DNA from: Natronobiforma cellulositropha
GTDB taxonomy: Archaea > Halobacteriota > Halobacteria > Halobacteriales > Natrialbaceae
Length of the DNA: 47,933 nucleotides
Direction of reading: 5' to 3'
NCBI RefSeq assembly: GCF_025629245.1
Contig: NZ_JANZXN010000057.1
Coordinates: 1 to 47,933, forward strand
Position 1 is the stretch's first letter, and the number at the start of each line of letters is the position of its first letter. The notes beneath the pieces are model-generated. The model saw only the letters and a list, made by a program, of their open reading frames with translations. It had not been told where the DNA came from and did no database searches. The position numbers and the translations under genes are program-made. Of the stretch, positions 31,580 through 39,776 are shown piece after piece.

Positions 31580-33466
31580 CTACTCTCGTGCCGCGAGCAG
31601 CCCGCGCTTGGGGAGCCAGAAGAGCGGCCACTGGACCTGCAGGTAGTGCCACTCGTCGCCGCCGCGGCTTGGGTCCGGGTAGTCCCACCGCTCGTTGTTC
31701 AGGAACGACTGCTCGTACTTGTCCTGAATCGGGAGCATCGGGAGGTCCTGGTTGATGACCCACGCGAGCTCCTTGATGATCTCCGAAGCCTCGTCCGGGT
31801 CGTTCGCACTCGCGAGGTCGGCGAGTCGCTCCTCGAAGTTGACGGTTATCTCGCCGCTGCCGTCCATCGCTGGAACGGTTGCTTCCTCCGGGTAGTTGAA
31901 GAACGAGGCTTCCGAGTCGAGCTGGCGGTTGCGCAGCTGGTGTCGGATCGAGTAGTAGGGGTGGTTGAACTGCAGGGCACCCTCGTTCCACTCGAAGCCT
32001 GCAACTTCGAAGTCGCTGTCGCCCAGGTCCGACTCGAGCGTCCCGCGCTCGACACCGTTCAACTCGACGTTGATACCGAAGTTGTTGAGCTGTGAGGCGA
32101 CGGTCTCGATTGCCGACACCCAGTCACTCCAGCCGGCGGGGTACTTGATCTCGAAGCTGAACTCGTCGCCGTCGGGGGTGAGCCACTGGTCGCCCGCGTC
32201 GGTGAGCGTGTAGCCGGAGTCTTCGAGTAAGTCGCTCGCTCGCGCACCGTCCTGAGCGTAGGACTCGTACATGTCGATGTCGTCGCCGAGGTAGTCCTCG
32301 ACGGTCGCCGACGTGATACCCGCGGGCACGGCGGGAACGGCCTTCGACTCGGGGTCCGCGTTGTTCGCTGCGAGCTCCATGTCGCTGGCGAAGCTGATCG
32401 CCTGGCGGACGTTCCGGTCGTCGAACGGCTCGACGTCGTGGTTGAAGATGAGACCGACACCGAAGGTCCCGGGGAACCGGACTTCGTCGACGGTGTCCGG
32501 GAACCGCTGGACGACCGAGCTGGGGACGAACAGGCTCAGCAGGCCGTCGAACTCGTCGCCGAGCATCGACTGCTGGTAGGCCTCGTTGCTCGAGCGCTGG
32601 TACATGTGGTAGCCGTTGAAGTTGATGTAGTCAGCGTCGGGGTGGTCGTCGAAGGCGGGTGCGGCCATGTACTCGTTGGTCGACTCGTCGTCCGAGAAGT
32701 AGAACGGACCACAGGTGACCGGCTCGCGGTCGTCCCACCCGACGAGTTCGCCCATCACGTCGTCCTCGTCCTCGCCGTCCTCCTCGATTCGCTCGAGGTA
32801 CTCGCCGTACACGTGGGCGGGCGAGTTGACGTTCTCCGTGAGAACGATCCACTCGGCGACCTCTTCGTTGACGGGTTCCTCGAGCGTGATGACCACGGTC
32901 GAGTCGCCGTCCGCTTCGACGTCAGATGCGAAGTCCCAGAGCTCTGCGTCCTGGTAGCGGCCCAGGCGCATTCCGACGGCGACGTCCTCTGCGGTGACGT
33001 CTTCGCCGTCGCTCCAGACGAGGTCGTCGCGGAACTCGAGGGTGATCTCCTCGTCGGTGATCTCCCACTCGGTCACGGCGTGTGGGATCCACTCGCCGAG
33101 CTCGAGGTTGTAGTTCGCGAACTCCTCCCAGACGGCGTTCTCCATCTGGCCGCCCTGTGCGGCGGGGTTGAACGGGTTGAACTGGACGTTCGTCGGGTCG
33201 TCCCAGTTTCCGGTCTCGAACCAGATGTCGACGTCGCCGTGGCTGTCTGCGACCTTCTCGTCGGGCTCGACCTGGCGGTCGTCCGGCGCGTCGCCGTTGC
33301 CACCGTTGCCGTTGCCACCGTTGCCGTTGCCGTTGCCACCTTCGTCGTCGTCGCCGTTTCCGCTACAGCCGGCCAGTGCGGCGGCTCCTGCGACTCCTGT
33401 TAGCGCTACGAACTTTCGTCGAGAGACTACGTCGTCGTATTTCTCATGCGATTGGCTATCAACCAT
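31580..33466 (-). CDS. ABC substrate-binding lipoprotein, family 5 (Tat-exported)
   Basis: A protein of 628 residues from the ATG at 33466. It begins with a twin-arginine signal (VSRRKFVALTGVAGAAALAGC) whose lipobox Cys anchors it outside the cell. A low-complexity Gly/Asn run (GNGNGNGGNGNGGNGD) is the tether. The large family-5 domain follows: WETGNWDDP-like FETGNWDDPTNVQFN near its start, DDLVWSDGEDVTAEDVAVGM, and a C-terminal DLPMLPIQDKYEQSFLN. These proteins capture peptides, nickel or oligosaccharides; context with GH3 favours an oligosaccharide. Earlier ATGs (33490, 33535) are rejected because a TATA box lies at 33491-33502. It is the first gene of the importer operon. Confidence 0.9.
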   Translation of the reverse strand: MVDSQSHEKYDDVVSRRKFVALTGVAGAAALAGCSGNGDDDEGGNGNGNGGNGNGGNGDAPDDRQVEPDEKVADSHGDVDIWFETGNWDDPTNVQFNPFNPAAQGGQMENAVWEEFANYNLELGEWIPHAVTEWEITDEEITLEFRDDLVWSDGEDVTAEDVAVGMRLGRYQDAELWDFASDVEADGDSTVVITLEEPVNEEVAEWIVLTENVNSPAHVYGEYLERIEEDGEDEDDVMGELVGWDDREPVTCGPFYFSDDESTNEYMAAPAFDDHPDADYINFNGYHMYQRSSNEAYQQSMLGDEFDGLLSLFVPSSVVQRFPDTVDEVRFPGTFGVGLIFNHDVEPFDDRNVRQAISFASDMELAANNADPESKAVPAVPAGITSATVEDYLGDDIDMYESYAQDGARASDLLEDSGYTLTDAGDQWLTPDGDEFSFEIKYPAGWSDWVSAIETVASQLNNFGINVELNGVERGTLESDLGDSDFEVAGFEWNEGALQFNHPYYSIRHQLRNRQLDSEASFFNYPEEATVPAMDGSGEITVNFEERLADLASANDPDEASEIIKELAWVINQDLPMLPIQDKYEQSFLNNERWDYPDPSRGGDEWHYLQVQWPLFWLPKRGLLAARE

Positions 33467-33490
33467 ACAAGTATTCTCTTCTAAGCCCAT

Positions 33491-33502
33491 GGTATATAAA
33501 TA
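33491..33502 (-). promoter_or_regulatory. TATA box of the ABC importer operon
   Basis: ggtatataaata on the plus strand reads tatttatatacc on the minus strand, about 30 nt before the ATG at 33466. It is the best TATA match in the window and implies a leaderless, strong promoter. Confidence 0.65.
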
Positions 33503-33548
33503 TTCCTTGATTCGAGAGCAACCTTCTCGAGCCACCGATCGTTCCCAA

Positions 33549-33572
33549 TTTCAACGGGGACCTCGGTTGAAA
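33549..33572. promoter_or_regulatory. inverted repeat upstream of the importer promoter
   Basis: TTTCAAC (33549-33555) and GTTGAAA (33566-33572) are perfect 7-bp inverted arms with a 10-bp spacer, about 50 bp upstream of the TATA box. The arm and spacer sizes suit a dimeric winged-helix regulator. A sequence GGGAACGATCG on the minus strand at about 33536-33546 loosely resembles the GH3 upstream repeats. Confidence 0.45.
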
Positions 33573-33680
33573 ACCCTTCCGTTAGCGTTCCACTACCACG
33601 TCTTCTTCTCGAGACGCTGTGATGTGTCGATCGGAGACGCTGTGAATCCCGCCCTCTCTGGGGTGTGGAGAATCGAGTAC

Positions 33681-34586
33681 TTACGCGTTCGCTTCGAGCC
33701 AGTCTGCGGTCTCTGCGGCGAGTTCTCGGAGGTCCTCGTCGTGATCAGACTCCGCGACCGACCGGAGCGGTTCGATCGCCTCCGCTGCTTCCGCGTAGCC
33801 GAGCGCTCGGATCGCTCTCGCACGGACGAAGGTCGTGTCGTCTTCGAGGACGTCGATGAGTGGGTCGACGGCGTCGGTCACGGCGGCGGGGTCAGCTTCG
33901 GCGACGTAGCGGATGACTTCGACAGCACCACCGCGAGTGGGTGCCGTTCGCGCCGATAGCACGGGGAAGAACTTCGGCAGCCGGTCGGCGAACGCTTCGG
34001 GTTCGGCTTTCGCGATTTCGACCAGGACGTTCGCGACGATCTCGTTCGACGCGGCCGAACGCAGCATGTCTGGCTCTCGCCGTTCGCGAAGCTTCTGGTA
34101 GTGTTCTTTGAGCTCCGGGTCGTCCGGTGGTTCCGGCATCGTCGGCTCCGGTCCCTCGGCCAGCACGTCGACGAGCGAGTCGATGTGCTCGACGAACGCT
34201 TCCGGCGTCGACTCGAGCTGCATCGCGATGGCTCGCGCGGCGCGATACTGGTACATCGGTGTCGGATCGTCGAGGTTCGCTACGAGCTGTGGAATTGCGG
34301 GCTCGACGAGGTCGGGCCGATCGCTCGCGACGAGTGAGAGGACGAGCCCTGCGTGGCTCCGGGCGGGTCCGTACGATTCGTCGAGACAGTCGATCACGCG
34401 GTCGACTAACGGGGTGACGCGTTCTGGGTCGTCGAGTGCGAGCCCGGCGAGTACCTTCAACCCCGTGTTGCGAATCTCCTCCCACTCGTCGTCGAAGAGC
34501 TCCTCGATTTCATCGAGATCGATTTCGTCGGGATCCGACTGCGCCGTCTCGATGAGATGGTGAGGTACCTTCCTCGGCTGAACCAT
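33681..34586 (-). CDS. HEAT-repeat protein
   Basis: A protein of 301 residues built of helical HEAT-like repeats: EIRNTGLKVLAGLALDDPER, ARSHAGLVLSLVASDRPDLV, QYRAARAIAMQLESTPEAF, RGGAVEVIRYVAEADPAAV and VRARAIRALGYAEAAEAIEP each form helix pairs. An acidic helix (about 15-35) precedes them. No catalytic motif or signal is seen, so it is probably a cytosolic scaffold for protein interaction. The ATG at 34586 lies about 29 nt after a TTATTTAA element (minus strand, 34611-34620). It sits between the sugar-importer operon and the chemotaxis transducer; adaptor roles for HEAT proteins near transducers are known in haloarchaea but not shown here. Confidence 0.85.
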   Translation of the reverse strand: MVQPRKVPHHLIETAQSDPDEIDLDEIEELFDDEWEEIRNTGLKVLAGLALDDPERVTPLVDRVIDCLDESYGPARSHAGLVLSLVASDRPDLVEPAIPQLVANLDDPTPMYQYRAARAIAMQLESTPEAFVEHIDSLVDVLAEGPEPTMPEPPDDPELKEHYQKLRERREPDMLRSAASNEIVANVLVEIAKAEPEAFADRLPKFFPVLSARTAPTRGGAVEVIRYVAEADPAAVTDAVDPLIDVLEDDTTFVRARAIRALGYAEAAEAIEPLRSVAESDHDEDLRELAAETADWLEANA

Positions 34587-34610
34587 AGGTCCTATTCTAG
34601 AATGTTAGCG

Positions 34611-34620
34611 TTAAATAATC
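34611..34620 (-). promoter_or_regulatory. TATA element of the HEAT-repeat gene
   Basis: GATTATTTAA on the minus strand is centred about 29 nt before the ATG at 34586. The tandem 34-bp duplication begins directly next to it. Confidence 0.5.
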
Positions 34621-34688
34621 CTCGGATTCTTTCTCCCAGGGTATCCGCCCGCTCCTCGGATTCTTTCTCCCGGGGTATCCGCCCGCTC
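34621..34688. repeat. 34-bp tandem duplication
   Basis: Two head-to-tail 34-bp copies (34621-34654 and 34655-34688), each starting ctcggattctttctccc, differ at a single base (a at 34639, g at 34673). The block lies immediately upstream of the HEAT-gene TATA element. It may double a regulator site or be a recent slippage event; the near-identity suggests it is recent. Confidence 0.9.
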
Positions 34689-34713
34689 GACGGGGGATCC
34701 GGATACGTCCCGG

Positions 34714-34929
34714 TCAGGAACACCGCCAGACGAAATAGCCGATGAGGACGAATGCGACGCTGAGAATCCCGATATTGAACGTCGCGATGACGTATTCTTC
34801 CGTCCCCGGTTCCGTGGCGACCCACCCGACGAGGGTCAGTGCGAACAGCGCCACCACTAATGCGAACAGAAACGTCATCTCGGCGTGGTGGTCACAGACG
34901 ATGCGCCAGAACCGTTCTCGCTTACTCAT
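34714..34929 (-). CDS. small two-span membrane protein
   Basis: A protein of 71 residues: a basic N-terminus (MSKRERFWRIVCDHHAEM) and two membrane spans (about 19-37, TFLFALVVALFALTLVGWV; about 48-67, VIATFNIGILSVAFVLIGYF), ending WRCS. It is located divergently from the chemotaxis transducer with a 278-bp shared upstream region. No family is recognised. The composition and hydrophobic pattern support a real gene. Confidence 0.6.
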   Translation of the reverse strand: MSKRERFWRIVCDHHAEMTFLFALVVALFALTLVGWVATEPGTEEYVIATFNIGILSVAFVLIGYFVWRCS

Positions 34930-35060
34930 GCTCTCCGCCTACGCCGGTCGTTGCTACACTGTCCATGTCTCCTGTCACCCGTTCACCGCCAAAAATGTGT
35001 CGAAATAACTATATACTCTCCACCCCTCGACCCATCGGCCCAGCGGTGCTGACCGTGTAC

Positions 35061-35203
35061 GGTACGTGGCGGTCCGTACCTTTCGTGAACCTTTCCTCAA
35101 TATGAAAATAACTGGTGTCGGAACTTTTAATACATGTGAGGTGTATATCCAAACAATTAAACGTGTATGTCCGGTTACAGCGAAGTAACTAAACTACGGG
35201 GGG
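35061..35203 (+). promoter_or_regulatory. upstream region of the transducer gene
   Basis: Between the divergent starts (34929 and 35208) I see an inverted repeat GGTACG (35061-35066) / CGTACC (35075-35080) and AT-rich TATA candidates gaacttttaatac (35121-35133) and aaacaattaaacg (35151-35163). A purine run gggggg (35198-35203) lies 4 nt before the ATG as a weak Shine-Dalgarno. Unlike most neighbours the gene therefore seems to have a leader. Confidence 0.4.
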
Positions 35204-35207
35204 AATA

Positions 35208-37487
35208 ATGATTCACATACCATCGTTTCTACAAGGCACATTCATCACACGCAGCTACCGTGCGAAATTCGTCGTATCGTTCCTCTTCGTCCTCCTCGTG
35301 ATCGCTACCGTCGGCGGCTATGGATACGTGCAAGCGGACTCACTGATCCAGCAGGATACCACAGAGAACCTCGAGTCGTCCGCGTCGCTGCAGGCGGACT
35401 CGCTCGGCCAGTGGGTAAACGGACTCGACGCACAGGCCAGATCCATCGCGAGTTCGGAGACACTCAACGCCGAGAGTGAGACCCAGCTGTACACTGGACT
35501 CCACAGGGAGCGGCGACATCACTCAGACACCACGGCGATTCACTACTTCGACGCCGAGTCGGGAGAGATGATCACCAGCACCCTCAGCGCCTACCGCGAA
35601 GAGGGACTCTCGCTCGAGGAGATCGACCAGCCGTGGGCCGACGCGAGCATTCGCGACGAACTCGTGACCGACCGCACCGTCTGGCGATCGAACACTTCCT
35701 ACGACTCCGCGGACATCGGCAGCCAGGTGATGGCGTTCGCCGTTCGTGACGCGACCGACCCGAACAAGGTGGTCGTCGTCGAGGGGACGATCGACCTCCG
35801 CGTTCGGTACCTCCACCAGCCCGGACTGAACCACTCGACAACCATCGTGAACGTCCACGGCGAGACGGTACTCGGCGCCGAAGACGGAGGGACCGACGTC
35901 CCCGACCAGCGCACCGTTCAAGATGCCGTCGATCGAACCGTTGAGAACGGAACGGTGCAGTTCGTCGAGCACGGTGATACGTTGCGAGCGTACGCGCCAG
36001 TGGTCGGCACCGACTGGGTCGCCGTGACGAGCGTCCCCGCCAGCGACGCCTACGTCGTTCGCGACGCCGTCGGCTGGAACGTCCTGCTCATCGTCATCTC
36101 CGGTCTCGTGACGCTCTCTGCGGTGGGTGTCGTCCTCGGCCGACAGACGGTCACCCCGCTCGCTCGGCTCCGAGAGCGTGCGGACCAGATGCGCCAGGGT
36201 AACCTCGAGGTCGACCTCGAGACGAACCGCGCCGACGAAATCGGGCAACTGTTCGGTGCCTTCGACAGCATGCGTACCTCGCTTCGCGAACGCATCCACG
36301 AGGCCGAAACCGCCCGGGACGAAGTCAACCGGACGAACCGCCACCTCGAGTCGAAGGCGGCGGAGTACAGCGAAGTGATGCGCGCCTGTGCCGACGGCGA
36401 CTTCACCCACCGGATGAACGCGGCGAGTGAGAACGAGGCGATGACCGACATCGCCCGCGAGTTCAACCAGATGATCGCCGAGATCGAACGCACGACCGAA
36501 CAGCTCAAATCGTTCGCCACCGACGTCGCGACCGCGAGCGAACAGGTCACCGCCAGTACCGAGGAGGTCCGCGCGGCGAGCTATCAGGTGTCCGAATCCG
36601 TCCAGGCGATCTCCGACGGCTCTGAGCGCCAGAACGAGAGCCTCCAGTCGGTCGACTTCGAGATCGACAACCTCTCGAGCACCATCGAAGAGATCGCTGC
36701 CTCCTCGAACGAGGTCGCAGACCTCGCCGAGCGTACCGCCCAGACGGGCGAGAGCGGGCGCGAAACCGCCGACACGGCGGTCGAGGGGATGAACGAGATC
36801 GAGCGCGAGTCCGAACGCGCAGTCGAGGAGATCGAAGCGCTCGAAGCCGAGATCGAACGTATCGACGAACTCCTCGAGTTCATCACACAGGTCTCCGACA
36901 AGACCAACATGCTGGCGCTGAACGCCAACATCGAAGCCTCCCGCTCGTCCCAGGGTGGAGACAGCGGCTTCGGCGTCGTCGCCCTCGAGATCAAAGAACT
37001 CGCCGCCGAGACCAAAGACGCAGCGAGCAACATCGAGACGATCACCGGAGAGATCAAAGACCAGACCCACCGAACCGCAGCGGAGGTCCAACAGACCAGC
37101 GAGCAGGTCGCCGCCCAGCGCGAAGCGGTCGAGGAGACGGTCGCCGCACTCGAGGAGATCGCCACCTACGCCCAGGAGACGAACGACGGCGTCCAGGACA
37201 TCTCCGCGGCGACCGAAGAGCAGGCGGCCTCGACCGAAGAGGTCGTCGCGATGGTCGACCAGGCGGCCTCGATCTCGGAGGAGTCGGCCGCCGAAGCCGA
37301 GAACGTCGCCGCCGCCGCCGAAGAGCAGACCAGTTCACTCACCGAGGTCTCTCAGTCCGCGCTCGAACTCGCCCGACAGGCCTCGAACCTCTCGACCGAA
37401 CTCGAGCAGTTCGAGACGGACGCGGGCATCGTCGGCGACGGCGACTCGTCGAACGGAGAGAGTGACCGGGCGGACTCGATGCACTGA
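35208..37487 (+). CDS. methyl-accepting chemotaxis transducer (Htr)
   Basis: A protein of 759 residues. TM1 lies at about 21-43 and TM2 at about 287-309. Between them is an outer sensory domain of about 240 residues, probably dCache/PAS-like (ADSLGQWVNGLDAQARSIAS, VVVEGTIDLRVRYL, ENGTVQFVEHGDTLRAYAPV). HAMP-like segments follow (LARLRERADQMRQGNLEVDL and the AEYSEVMRACADGDFTHRM repeat). The long coiled coil has the signalling tip SDKTNMLALNANIEASR and GFGVVALEIKELAAETK, which contacts CheA/CheW. EEQAAS and EEQTSS sites near the C-terminus are candidate methylation positions. The ligand is unknown. The sugar importer upstream makes a sugar possible, but nothing shows it. Confidence 0.95.
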   Translation: MIHIPSFLQGTFITRSYRAKFVVSFLFVLLVIATVGGYGYVQADSLIQQDTTENLESSASLQADSLGQWVNGLDAQARSIASSETLNAESETQLYTGLHRERRHHSDTTAIHYFDAESGEMITSTLSAYREEGLSLEEIDQPWADASIRDELVTDRTVWRSNTSYDSADIGSQVMAFAVRDATDPNKVVVVEGTIDLRVRYLHQPGLNHSTTIVNVHGETVLGAEDGGTDVPDQRTVQDAVDRTVENGTVQFVEHGDTLRAYAPVVGTDWVAVTSVPASDAYVVRDAVGWNVLLIVISGLVTLSAVGVVLGRQTVTPLARLRERADQMRQGNLEVDLETNRADEIGQLFGAFDSMRTSLRERIHEAETARDEVNRTNRHLESKAAEYSEVMRACADGDFTHRMNAASENEAMTDIAREFNQMIAEIERTTEQLKSFATDVATASEQVTASTEEVRAASYQVSESVQAISDGSERQNESLQSVDFEIDNLSSTIEEIAASSNEVADLAERTAQTGESGRETADTAVEGMNEIERESERAVEEIEALEAEIERIDELLEFITQVSDKTNMLALNANIEASRSSQGGDSGFGVVALEIKELAAETKDAASNIETITGEIKDQTHRTAAEVQQTSEQVAAQREAVEETVAALEEIATYAQETNDGVQDISAATEEQAASTEEVVAMVDQAASISEESAAEAENVAAAAEEQTSSLTEVSQSALELARQASNLSTELEQFETDAGIVGDGDSSNGESDRADSMH

Positions 37488-37813
37488 CCGGCCGCTCGAC
37501 TCGCCTCTCGCGGTCGTCACGACCGCCCTCGCACGCTGTGGCTCGCGGCGCTTTACACACCACTATCGTTTTACTCGAATTTGAATTGTACAGTGGCGTG
37601 GTCGCTGCTGTGTTTCACGCCCCTCGCCGACAGTTCCGGCTGTGGGTCCCACACTTCGTGTTCTCGCACGCCCACAGCGCACTCGACTCGAGGGGTGAAA
37701 CGCCAGACGCGTGACTGCCACAACGTGTAAACACTGATATAGTTGTTTCCCGGCTGTGAGTGGCTGCGCTCGAATCAGCAACTGTTACACGGGCGGACTT
37801 CGACGGGGAGACC
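37488..37813. other. gene-free segment with nested inverted repeats
   Basis: The 326 bp between the transducer and hmgA carry no credible protein frame. AT-rich sequence at 37555-37590 may end the transducer transcript or start a short RNA. The nested hairpin at 37612-37701 follows. The hmgA promoter probably uses a gatatagtt element near 37736-37745, leaving a leader of about 45-50 nt. Confidence 0.5.
37612..37701. ncRNA. possible structured RNA or long hairpin element
   Basis: Outer arms GTTTCACGCCCCTCG (37612-37626) and CGAGGGGTGAAAC (37689-37701) pair apart from a 2-nt bulge. Inside them GCTGTGGG (37639-37646) pairs perfectly with CCCACAGC (37671-37678), and a small acac-ttc-gtgt hairpin (about 37651-37661) caps the centre. 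The internal loops are similar in size (12 and 10 nt). This nested pattern suggests an RNA of about 90 nt. It could equally be a small palindromic element. No known ncRNA family was recognised. Confidence 0.35.
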
Positions 37814-39046
37814 ATGACGAACGCAGATCCGGACGACCTCGCAACCCGTGTTCGAGAGGGCGACCTTCGCCTCCACACACTCGAAGCCCACGCCGACCAC
37901 GAGACGGCCGCCGCTGCACGTCGCCGACTCCTCGCCGAGGAGACGGGCGCCGACCTGACGGCCGTCGGAGCGTACGGGTTCGACGCGGCCGTCGCGGAGT
38001 CGAACATCGAGAACATGGTCGGGGCGGTGCAGATCCCCCTCGGCGTCGCCGGGCCGGTCTCGATCTCGGGTGGGGCGGCCGACGGCGAGTACTACCTGCC
38101 GCTCGCGACGACCGAAGGAGCGTTGCTCGCCTCCGTCAACCGCGGCTTGTCGGTCGTCGACACTGCGGGCGGGGCGAACGCACGCGTCACCAAGACGGGA
38201 ATGACGCGCGCCCCGGTGTTCCGCGTCGACGGCGTCGTCGAAGCTCTGACGGCTGTCGAGTGGGTCGAGGCGAACCTCGAGTCGCTGCGCGAGGCCGCCG
38301 CGGAGACGACGAGCCACGGCGAACTGCTCGGCGTCGAACCCTACGTCGTCGGCGACTCGCTCTACCTCCGGTTCGCCTACGATACCAAGGACGCGATGGG
38401 GATGAACATGGTCACCATCGCCACCGAGCGCGCCTGCGAACTCGTCGAGGCGGAGACGCCCGCCGAACTCGTCGCGCTCTCCGGCAACCTCTGTTCGGAC
38501 AAGAAACCCGCCGCGATCAACGCCGTCGAGGGCCGAGGCCGGTCGGTCACCGCCGACGTCGTCATTCCCGGCGACCTCGTCGAGGAGCGCCTCCACACCA
38601 CTCCGGAGGCCATCGCGGAGGCCAACGTCCGGAAGAACCTGATCGGGAGCGCCAAGGCGGGGAGCCTCGGCTTCAACGCCCACGCCGCGAACGTCGTCGC
38701 CGCCGCGTTCCTCGCGACCGGCCAGGACGAAGCCCAGGTCGTCGAAGGGGCGAACGCGATCACGACGATGGACGCCCGAACCCGAGACGACGGCTCGAGC
38801 GACCTCTACGCCAGCGTGAGCCTCGCGAGTCTCGAGGTCGGCACCGTCGGCGGTGGGACGACCTTGCCGACCCAGCACGAGGCGCTCGAGGTGCTCGGAC
38901 TGGCCGGCGGTGGCGACCCGCCGGGATCGAACGCCGACGCACTCGCGGAAGTGATCGCCGTCGGTGCACTCGCCGGAGAACTCTCGTTGCTCGCCGCGCT
39001 CGCCTCGAGACACCTCGCGAGCGCCCACGCCGACCTCGGCCGGTGA
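37814..39046 (+). CDS. hmgA: hydroxymethylglutaryl-CoA reductase (class I)
   Basis: A protein of 410 residues from the ATG at 37814. It reduces HMG-CoA to mevalonate with two NADPH, the committed step of the archaeal isoprenoid lipid pathway, and is the target of mevinolin. Catalytic landmarks are Glu in ESNIENMVGAVQIPLGVAGP, Asp in AYDTKDAMGMNMVTIA, Lys in GNLCSDKKPAAINAVEGRG and His in GSLGFNAHAANVVAA. TTEGALLASVNRG and ALVEVGTVGGGTTLPTQ-like LEVGTVGGGTTLPTQ are also present. There is no membrane anchor, as usual in archaea. The upstream GTG at 37760 is rejected because it adds an unconserved leader. Confidence 0.96.
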   Translation: MTNADPDDLATRVREGDLRLHTLEAHADHETAAAARRRLLAEETGADLTAVGAYGFDAAVAESNIENMVGAVQIPLGVAGPVSISGGAADGEYYLPLATTEGALLASVNRGLSVVDTAGGANARVTKTGMTRAPVFRVDGVVEALTAVEWVEANLESLREAAAETTSHGELLGVEPYVVGDSLYLRFAYDTKDAMGMNMVTIATERACELVEAETPAELVALSGNLCSDKKPAAINAVEGRGRSVTADVVIPGDLVEERLHTTPEAIAEANVRKNLIGSAKAGSLGFNAHAANVVAAAFLATGQDEAQVVEGANAITTMDARTRDDGSSDLYASVSLASLEVGTVGGGTTLPTQHEALEVLGLAGGGDPPGSNADALAEVIAVGALAGELSLLAALASRHLASAHADLGR

Positions 39047-39262
39047 GCGCGTCCGTTCTCTCGGACCTCGCTTTCGGGGACGACGTTCACTCCCACACCT
39101 CGCGCGTCGTTCTCGCTGTCGGCCGCTCTGTGACCATCTCACGGGGAGAACGGCGCTCGAGACCACTTTCACTTTCACCCCGCGCTGTTGGCGATGGTAT
39201 TTTCCGCCCCGTCCAGTAGCCCTCGTTGCGTCCGTTCGCTGAGACCGGCGGGCGCGTCCACC

Positions 39263-39391
39263 ATGATCGACAACCGCCACCAGCCACCGCTCGAGTCGTC
39301 TCGTACCTACCGCTACGTGCTGGTAATCGAAGCGCTCGCCGCCATCGCCTTCTTCACCGTGTCGACGGCGTCGACACTCGGCGTGCTGTGA
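39263..39391 (+). CDS. very small single-span membrane protein
   Basis: The ATG at 39263 opens a 42-residue frame: a polar start MIDNRHQPPLESSRTYR, then one membrane span (YVLVIEALAAIAFFTVSTAS) and a short end TLGVL. It converges with the next membrane gene, stopping 1 nt before that gene's stop. No family is recognised. The clear span and polar start argue for a real product, but its size leaves doubt. Confidence 0.45.
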   Translation: MIDNRHQPPLESSRTYRYVLVIEALAAIAFFTVSTASTLGVL

Positions 39392-39392
39392 G

Positions 39393-39728
39393 CTAGTCGC
39401 GTTCCCGTACCGTCGTCCGGACGATGTAGATGCCCCCCGCGGCGAGGGCGACGAGTCCGACGGTGACCTGGCCCACGCCGGTCCCGACGAGAATCAGGAC
39501 CCAGCCGACGGCCGCCCCGCCGTGGGCGAGCGCCATATCGCCACGTCCCACGACCGCGTGGAGCAGTGCGACGGTGGCGAACATCGCTGCGAACACCCAC
39601 ATCGCGAGCGTCATCGACTCGACGCCGAAGGGCGTGGGATCGACGACGGTCCCGTAGAGGAGGACGCAGACGACCACCAGCATTCCGAGTCCGATCGTCG
39701 TCGCCTGGGCGTCTACCGTCTCTGCCAT
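39393..39728 (-). CDS. four-span membrane protein
   Basis: From the ATG at 39728 (MAETVDAQATTIG) the protein has 111 residues and four hydrophobic segments, near residues 12-30, 40-57, 66-82 and 85-103, with a basic C-terminal end (RTTVRERD). It belongs to no family I can name. It follows the zinc-ribbon gene on the same strand with a 48-nt gap, so the two may form a small operon. Confidence 0.7.
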   Translation of the reverse strand: MAETVDAQATTIGLGMLVVVCVLLYGTVVDPTPFGVESMTLAMWVFAAMFATVALLHAVVGRGDMALAHGGAAVGWVLILVGTGVGQVTVGLVALAAGGIYIVRTTVRERD

Positions 39729-39776
39729 CGCCCCCTCTTTCGTCCCCGTCACGAAGGGCGCTCCGGTTTCCGCCGC

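Noticed and set aside
33290-33360. Short repeated units (gttgcc/accgttgcc) suggesting a CRISPR-like array
   Set aside because: They code for the Gly/Asn tether of the binding lipoprotein, lie in frame, and have no spacers of regular length.
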